Below, piece after piece: positions 58,442 to 64,000 of a stretch of DNA of 64,000 nt (position 1 is its first letter; each line of letters starts with the position of its first letter). The position numbers were made by a program, and so were the translations under genes. Origin of the DNA: Pochonia chlamydosporia 170 (taxonomy: Eukaryota; Ascomycota; Sordariomycetes; Hypocreales; Clavicipitaceae). The notes below the pieces were generated by a model. It searched no databases. It was not told the origin of the DNA and worked only from the letters and a program-made list of their open reading frames with translations. The stretch lies in the NCBI RefSeq assembly GCF_001653235.2, contig NC_035790.1, forward strand, positions 7,130,001 to 7,194,000, written 5' to 3'.

Positions 58442-59082
58442 AGCGGACGTCGATTTAACGGCAAGCAGTTTGGGAAAGAAAGCAAGAGAAATGAAATTGG
58501 CGGACGCGGGGGAACCTTGATTGCTTAGACCCAAGTCGACCCGGATGTTGGCCGGATAATGGGCCTTGTTGGGCTCAGCTGACAGTGAGGTCGTGATCTC
58601 AATGAAGCTTGTCACAACACGGGACGAGAGGGGGAGGGGTGCGCAATGGGTCAAAAAACAGCTTTTTTGACCCATTGCGCACCCCTCTTGGGCTTTCGAT
58701 TGATATTGGAGTGTTGGTGTCACACCCCAGCAATGATAACATTACATTTTGCAACTGCATGATGAGACACCGCGGCTTGTTTCCGTGTCTGCCGGGCTCG
58801 TCTAGCCCCCAGGTTCATCCTCAACTGTCGGTTATCACACTCATGTTCGGGATATCATTTGGCGATGAATGATATTCGTGGACATGAACCGATCGCTTGT
58901 ACGAAAGAATCTCCTATTGTTTGGGATAAACCTGTACCTCATTTCCCGACCTGAGCAGCTGGTGGCAATCAGAAGGTGACATTTTCCTCACCAAACTATT
59001 TAAAATGAGGCTGTCCCTAGAGGAGATGGCGGTGAGTTGAAGTGAGGCTTTGTTGTTACACATCCATTCTATTCCTGGTATA
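58442..59082. promoter_or_regulatory. Divergent region containing a perfect hairpin
   Basis: These 641 bp separate the start codons of the four-exon orphan gene and the membrane protein gene. The minus-strand frame stays open to 58723, so an N-terminal extension of the orphan gene is possible. The perfect inverted repeat at 58634-58687 lies here. Confidence 0.4.
58634..58687. repeat. Perfect inverted repeat, 25-bp arms, 4-nt loop
   Basis: The left arm 58634-58658 (GAGGGGTGCGCAATGGGTC then six A) and right arm 58663-58687 (six T then GACCCATTGCGC onwards) are exact reverse complements, separated by CAGC. The pairing stops one base outside each arm. Transcribed in either direction it would form a long stable stem-loop. 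It lies 193 bp upstream of the orphan gene's start codon at 58441. Confidence 0.95.
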
Positions 59083-60045
59083 ATGCAGTCAGAAAATCAG
59101 CCAGCCTTGTCATACAGACAACAAGTCTCGGTGACGGTACTATTTTGCATACAGTGCTCTATTTTCTGTCCTGCAGCGATATTTACCAAAAGCGCACCTT
59201 TCTACGACATGCCACCTCGGGTATACAGGCCTGCTCTCATACTTTTGGCCATTGTTGGACCTGTCATTGGCATTGTCCTGGTGGTGGCGACGTGGAATTG
59301 GTTTGGAAAGTTTTCGCTGGAATACTGGGCAGATACGGAACTATCTTTCATGCTGCTGTGGATCATCCTGATAGAGGTGGGTGCCAATATGTTATGGAAG
59401 ATCGAGAGAAAGCTACTAACTAATGCTTGACCTAGGGTTGGGTGTTTTCTGGACTCACCTTGAGCGCCTTTGGCAATACCAAAGCTAAGCGGCAAATAGT
59501 GAAGAGATCGTTGCAGATTTTGTCTGCAGTAGGTTTCGTACTGATATGCGTTGATTTTGGGTTTCGAGGGTCGCCTCGGCAGCTAGTGACACCAGCAGCC
59601 GCTGCTCATAGGGGCTCGATGGCTCTTGGATGGATCGTTATGCGTTACCATGCCAGCGAAGCTAAGGATTGGAAATTGTTGATTCCACTAGACATTCGAA
59701 GCGTCTGCGAAGTCTTTACTTTTGCACTGTCATTCGTTTCGTTTTGTGAAGGCTTAGGACAAGGGCAAAGAGTGAACTATAAGCTTGTACGACGCCAGAT
59801 CTCCGCCTTGCTTTGTTATTCATGGACTAACTTCGCAGGTATTAAACGGATTATTCACTGTAATTGGAATTATACACGGTGTTACACAATTGAGGCGGCA
59901 TTACAAGGACAAGGAGGATGCTAAGAGGCGCGGCATTGATGATAGTGCGCATCCAGAAGCAGAAGGTGCCTATTCACTTTCCGACTGTTCTACAGTGAAG
60001 GCTAGTATTGCAAGTAGTTCAAAGGAGGGCCTCATAGGTAGCTAA
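59083..60045 (+). CDS. Multi-pass membrane protein, unknown function
   Basis: There are three exons, 59083-59376, 59436-59786 and 59839-60045, with introns of 59 and 52 bp, encoding 283 residues. Hydrophobic segments include VSVTVLFCIQCSIFCPAAIF (about 15-34), ALILLAIVGPVIGIVLVVAT (51-70), SFMLLWIILIEGWVFSGLTL (88-107), ILSAVGFVLICVDFG, a segment around VCEVFTFALSFVSFC, and GLFTVIGIIHGV near the end. The tail after about residue 235 is hydrophilic and probably cytosolic (RRHYKDKEDAKRRG). No transporter or receptor signature is recognised. All three exon joins keep the frame. Confidence 0.6.
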
Positions 60046-60390
60046 AGGACATGAAAGAAGAACATGAAAGAATACTAAGCCACTCAGATCACCCTGTATT
60101 ACAATATATGCGGGCATTCTGTGTCGTATTGCGGTGTGACCGCTCTTGCCCCTCATTAGTTCAGTGGAATATAAAGTGAGCTCTGGCTCCTTCTGTCGCT
60201 GAACTTTGTCGTCCTTTTCACGCACGCATGAAACCACACGATTCTTGCCTCGGTGGGTAATTAGTCTTGATTGCATGGCCAGTTTAATGACATAAATTGC
60301 TCTTCAGTTGCCAATCAACTTCATTTCACGGTGAGTAATATAGCCAAGGTTGGTTGGGCCATGCTGACCTCAAATCACCAGCACCTTGCG

Positions 60391-60558
60391 ATGACTACCA
60401 TCGAAGTGTACAAATGCAAAAATTGCAAAAAACCACGGATGTACCAACAGCAACCAGGCAAACAATGCCCTACTTGCCCTAATAAGATGAATCACCCCCA
60501 TACCCTTACGCTGGTCTCACCAAAATCTGGAAATATGAAACACTTGAGGCGAGGCTGA
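60391..60558 (+). CDS. Possible small zinc-ribbon protein
   Basis: A short open frame of 55 residues starting MTTIEVYKCKNCKKPRMY. It carries two CxxC pairs (CKNC and CPTC) about 16 residues apart, the spacing of a zinc ribbon, and is rich in Lys and Gln. The start has GCGATGAC context. It is short enough to be chance; the paired CxxC motifs are the only support. Confidence 0.3.
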   Translation: MTTIEVYKCKNCKKPRMYQQQPGKQCPTCPNKMNHPHTLTLVSPKSGNMKHLRRG

Positions 60559-61011
60559 CGGGCGGATGGAGCACATGGGAAAATCTCTACGTTCGGATCG
60601 CTGATAAATCCAGGGAAGACTGGCAGCAGGTCCGGGTGGGCACATCCAGGAAGAGGAAATTTTCGATATAGTTTACATATCTGGGACAAACACGCTCTTT
60701 CACATAAATAAAGCATCCCACCTCTCCAATCCATATTGATGCGCATGTTCATCTGCATTCCAAACCATTCGAGGTATTGTTAGTTTCTTTTGAAAGGATT
60801 TTCGTTGGTACCAAAGCTGATTCCTCATCCGCCAGTGTACTGCGTATAATTGCGAGCGAACGTACCACCAAGTTTTCGAGCTCAAAACCTGTATAGCCCA
60901 TACGCTCAACAGCCTGCGGATGACTCCTGTACACAGCTCCGTATATTGACAGCGCTGTCCAATACCTTGGGTGGACTTTCGCGCTGTTGAGTGGCTGCAT
61001 TCGTTGCTACC
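60559..61011. other. Intergenic region upstream of the Zn2Cys6 regulator
   Basis: About 450 bp. Overlapping minus-strand frames exist but show no domain. Presumed promoter. Confidence 0.3.
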
Positions 61012-62694
61012 ATGGTTAATACTGGCAAGCCTTCGACGGGCTGCAAAACTTGTCGAGAACGCCGCATCAAGGTGCGATGAAAGCTTAGGAGATAAACATT
61101 ATTTATCCGTACGATTGAATTCTAACCTCGGTGGTGATAGTGTGACGAAACGAAACCCCGCTGTCAAAAGTGCTTCAAAGCTCACAGATCCTGCTCCTGG
61201 CCAATGAACACGATTTTTCGTTATGTTTCATTTGAAGAGAAGGGAAAAAGGAAGCACTCATCAAATAAAACACCCCTCACCCTTCAGAAGGACCAAAAAT
61301 CGAAAGATGTCGCACCGAACAAAGCAGGTGATCTGCAGACGTCAGCCGATTCCCTATTTCTGACAACTCTCTGCTTGCGAGCACTGTCAATATGCGTACA
61401 AAATCAGGCAAATGCCTACTTCATAGCCCAATACGGTCTTTCACCGTGGGGCCAGAATAGCATTAGCTTTACGGAATTTGACATTCCGTTGGAGATTGAC
61501 AGGAAATCAACACACTACTGGGCAGCATACGAGGCCTGCGCTTTGGCAGCGTTCGTGAATAGTCCAGGGAAGCAGTGTGGCTATGAAAACTTAGCCATTT
61601 ACAAGTATAACAAAGCAATCAAGGCGATATACACTGCGCTCCAAGATCCAACAATCGTGTATGAGGATGCAACTCTTGCTTCCATTCTACTCGTGGCCTT
61701 ATTCGAATGCATCAGCCCGACGACAAGCCGACAAAGGGCCTGGTCCCAGCACATTAAGGCAGCAATAAGTCTAGCTTCGGAACGTGCTCGGAATAAAACT
61801 GAGACCCAGATTGGACGCGGGTTATTTAGGGCAATCCGGACGCAAATGGTTAGGCATTTTTGACCCTCGCGATGCTTAGCCTCGCTGTAATCTTCCGCTC
61901 AATCCCATGATGTAGCAGCTAACAATGTACAGGTCGTTTACAGACTTATAACGTTGGAGGGCGGCTTTGACGACGAGTTTTGGTGGTTAGAAAACGATCT
62001 TTGGCTTGAATATTCCTCAATCCAAAGACTATGTGTCGAGGCTAGCATACTTGTCACAGAGGGGAAGTCTCTCCTTAACGACCACAGAGATGAGAGCTTT
62101 GCAGTGAGAATGCTTGAAGAGTGTCGCAAACTAGATCAAATCTGTGAGAAACAGTGGACGTGTTTGTTGGAGAGCAATCAACACAAAGGTGCCAGGACTT
62201 GCCAAGACGTCGGTTCTAATTGCAACAGTTTGCTTTTGGTACCACTTTGGAACCTGTTGACATGCGCACGCGTCCTCCTGAACTCGGTAATTATTAGTTG
62301 CACAGCGTGCATCCATGAGCGGGTTGACTACAGAACCACCAAAGACTACATCAGCGCCTATTCCGTATTGCAAGGTGTCGTCCTGAAGAGTCTATCAATG
62401 AACGAGTGCAGCATCGGTCGGAATCAGCGTTCGCCGTCCTCGGAAATCAAGGGGGACAGGTTAGTGCCAGGGCTGCGAGGTCAATCAATGGTTTGGCCCT
62501 GTACCTTTATCTGGTCTCTAGCATGTCTGACCCAGGACCAGAGAACCGCCGTTGGTAACCAAATAGAGTACATTGGTTCGCAGCTTGGGATCCGGTGTGC
62601 GCTGTCGCTCCGAGACGACAAGGAGGAAATGCCACCATATTGGTTCACAATGGGCCGCCAGTCAGGCACTAGATTGTTATCACAACGTCACTAG
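61012..62694 (+). CDS. Zn2Cys6 fungal-specific transcription factor, intact
   Basis: There are three exons, 61012-61071, 61141-61848 and 61933-62694, with introns of 69 and 84 bp, encoding 509 residues. The zinc cluster CKTCRERRIK / CDETKPRCQKCFKAHRSC is at the extreme N-terminus and is split by intron 1 right before the third Cys, as in many relatives. The rest is the helical fungal transcription-factor domain of the short-linker group: TLCLRALSICVQNQANAY, FDIPLEIDRKSTHYWAAYEA, DATLASILLVALFECISPTT, and a C-terminal part with WPCTFIWSLACLTQDQR. The length of about 500 residues and this layout are usual for the family. The intron 2 donor GTTAGG is weak but needed. The target is unknown; neighbours are orphan genes and a membrane protein. 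Confidence 0.85.
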
Positions 62695-63019
62695 TTATTC
62701 CTAGGGAAGTTTGTAATTAACAATGTCTTCTTCGTGTTCGCACAACTCATGCGTGTGATTGTCAATCCCAGGCTAGCACGAATCGTCTTTTTGGGTAGAC
62801 ATGCGCCAACCGCGGGCTTTCGACTATTTGAGCGCTAGGAAAGGGGAGTCATGGTGCTGTGGTGTCAACACATTTGTCAAGATATAAAGCTGAACCAAAA
62901 GCCCGTGTTGTCGCCATTTTGAACTCTCTCTGTCATTTCTTTATCACCCCAAGGTGGTGCCACTACCTGAGCTATTGTTCCTAACCCCGTTGTTACTCAA
63001 CCAACCTTCCGGCTGCTAC
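62695..63019. other. Intergenic region
   Basis: About 325 bp, presumably 3' end of the regulator and promoter of the next orphan gene. Nothing recognised. Confidence 0.3.
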
Positions 63020-63484
63020 ATGAAATCTCGGCTTTCCGGTCGTGATACATTACGACTCATGGAACTGCATAGCATTCAAGACAAACGGGACTTAAATAAC
63101 CCTGAATCGGGCTTTTACGCACATCTGCAGGACATCCCGGTCTGGTTGAAACGACTCAATAAACTTGGCGGGAAGTTAAAACAGACAACTGTGTGGTACA
63201 GTTCGAGCGACCAAACCATGCTTAATGAGTTTTGTAGATTTATACATAGTCTTACAAAATATGCAAAAGCATGGTGGATGCGACTACGTGTACTAGGCTC
63301 TGGGAAACCCTTGAGCACAATAGCGGGCCTTGAACGAATCACAGATCTTTCAAGAGAAATTCATCACATGGCGGGCAATGCAGCAACTAATCTGTTGAAA
63401 GTGGGCGAATTTGGATCTCAGCTTGGAAGTGTGCTGTTAAAACTGGACGAAATATATCAATACAAGGAAGGGCTCCGTCCGTAA
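63020..63484 (+). CDS. Orphan helical protein
   Basis: Open frame of 154 residues from the first ATG (MKSRLSGRDTLRLMELHSIQ). Mostly alpha-helical composition: DIPVWLKRLNKLGGKLKQTT, LERITDLSREIHHMAGNAAT, LGSVLLKLDEIYQYKEG. No signal peptide, membrane helix or known family. The frame is also open upstream to about 62950 without an ATG, so an additional 5' exon is possible. Confidence 0.4.
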   Translation: MKSRLSGRDTLRLMELHSIQDKRDLNNPESGFYAHLQDIPVWLKRLNKLGGKLKQTTVWYSSSDQTMLNEFCRFIHSLTKYAKAWWMRLRVLGSGKPLSTIAGLERITDLSREIHHMAGNAATNLLKVGEFGSQLGSVLLKLDEIYQYKEGLRP

Positions 63485-63519
63485 TATTTTAATCTTTATG
63501 CCAATCTACATGCAAAAAG

Positions 63520-63960
63520 TCAAGATCTCCCACTGTGCCCACCGAATGCAGCTGCCAACTCTCGCTTTCCAAGATCATGCTCTGCCCGATTTAAGGCACC
63601 ATCTTCGTATAGTGTATCCCAAATCTCAGAAACAAATTCTCGTTGGGTCCAGCACTTCGGTCTGTCCGTTAGCTCCAGATGAATTGTAGATCCCACCTCT
63701 AATTCATCCAAACGTGCTATCTCTCCCAAATATATTGGGCTCTGGCTGTTTGCTGTGGCCGGAGCCATCTCAGAGGTGGTCGATTTGATCTGAAACTCCC
63801 CCGTTCTGGTTTTTACCATCTCCCACCACGTCCAATTACGGTTGTTTATGTCAGAAGTAGCAATCGCCCAACTCGCCTCAGAATTTTCAGCAACAGGCGG
63901 AAGTAGCAGAGCCCATACCTTTGACAAAAGAGGACCAGTTTCGGACTCTGTGTCAGACAT
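63520..63960 (-). CDS. Orphan acidic/Trp-containing protein
   Basis: Open frame of 146 residues starting MSDTESETGPLLSKVWALLL and ending AAAFGGHSGRS. It includes NNRNWTWWEMVKTRTGEFQI and LGEIARLDELEVGSTIHLEL, suggesting a small beta-containing domain. No signal peptide or known family recognised. It is convergent with the 63020 gene (35 bp between the ends). The start is near the window edge. Confidence 0.45.
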   Translation of the reverse strand: MSDTESETGPLLSKVWALLLPPVAENSEASWAIATSDINNRNWTWWEMVKTRTGEFQIKSTTSEMAPATANSQSPIYLGEIARLDELEVGSTIHLELTDRPKCWTQREFVSEIWDTLYEDGALNRAEHDLGKRELAAAFGGHSGRS

Positions 63961-64000
63961 TATGGGTAGATCAACTTGTTGAGGAAAGTGGAGGGTCGTT

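Noticed and set aside
58442..58723. N-terminal extension of the four-exon orphan gene through the hairpin
   Set aside because: The frame is open, but the added residues are encoded partly by the perfect inverted repeat and have no domain character; 58441 is preferred.

Overview
The window is nuclear DNA of a filamentous ascomycete, most likely a Sordariomycete and probably of the order Hypocreales. The evidence is the gene content (fungal Rrn6, EMC7, CON-10, Zn2Cys6 regulators, a FunK1 kinase), introns of 46-86 bp with GT..CTAAC..AG signals, pyrimidine-rich leaders, CAM(A/C)ATGGC-type start contexts and gene spacing of about 2-3 kb. The genus is not resolved. All gene models were spliced by eye from conserved protein sequence and consensus splice sites.

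From 1 to about 32.2 kb the window holds conserved housekeeping genes. In order they are: Rrn6-like Pol I factor (-, 3' end outside the window), kinetochore SPC25 (+), gamma-tubulin-complex microprotein MZT1 (+), a CHY/CTCHY/RING ubiquitin ligase (-), protein O-mannosyltransferase PMT2 (+), a Ypt4/Rab4-like GTPase with an unusual insert (-), an AIM24-family protein (-), a choline-transporter-like protein (+), a WW-domain protein (+), EMC7 (-), O-acetylhomoserine sulfhydrylase (-), a MARVEL-domain membrane protein (-) and a long-chain acyl-CoA synthetase (+). A possible small secreted protein lies near 27 kb. Intergenic DNA here is long, and the short motif CCAGACCAG/CTGGTCTGG recurs in it.

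An AT-rich cluster of palindromes at 32.4-32.6 kb marks a change of character. From 33.9 to 41.2 kb there is a run of DNA-binding genes: a Myb/SANT-like protein, a bZIP factor, a truncated Zn2Cys6 regulator and a HhH-GPD-fold protein. CON-10 (conidiation/stress) follows, divergent from a short-chain dehydrogenase disabled by a frameshift and a stop.

From 44.6 to 64 kb the region is accessory in style: an intact FunK1 kinase, a frameshifted kinase-like gene, a Cys-rich small protein, a hAT transposase remnant, several orphan genes with good intron structure but no family I recognise, a four-pass or more membrane protein, an intact Zn2Cys6 regulator and at least one decayed gene. The most unusual structures are a convergent orphan pair (52.2-53.3 kb) with an array of CGG triplets in front of one gene, a perfect 25-bp-arm hairpin at 58.65 kb upstream of a four-exon orphan gene, and a duplicated acidic/Trp motif at the C-terminus of that gene. 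No tRNA, rRNA, CRISPR, intact transposon or recognisable biosynthetic gene cluster was found.
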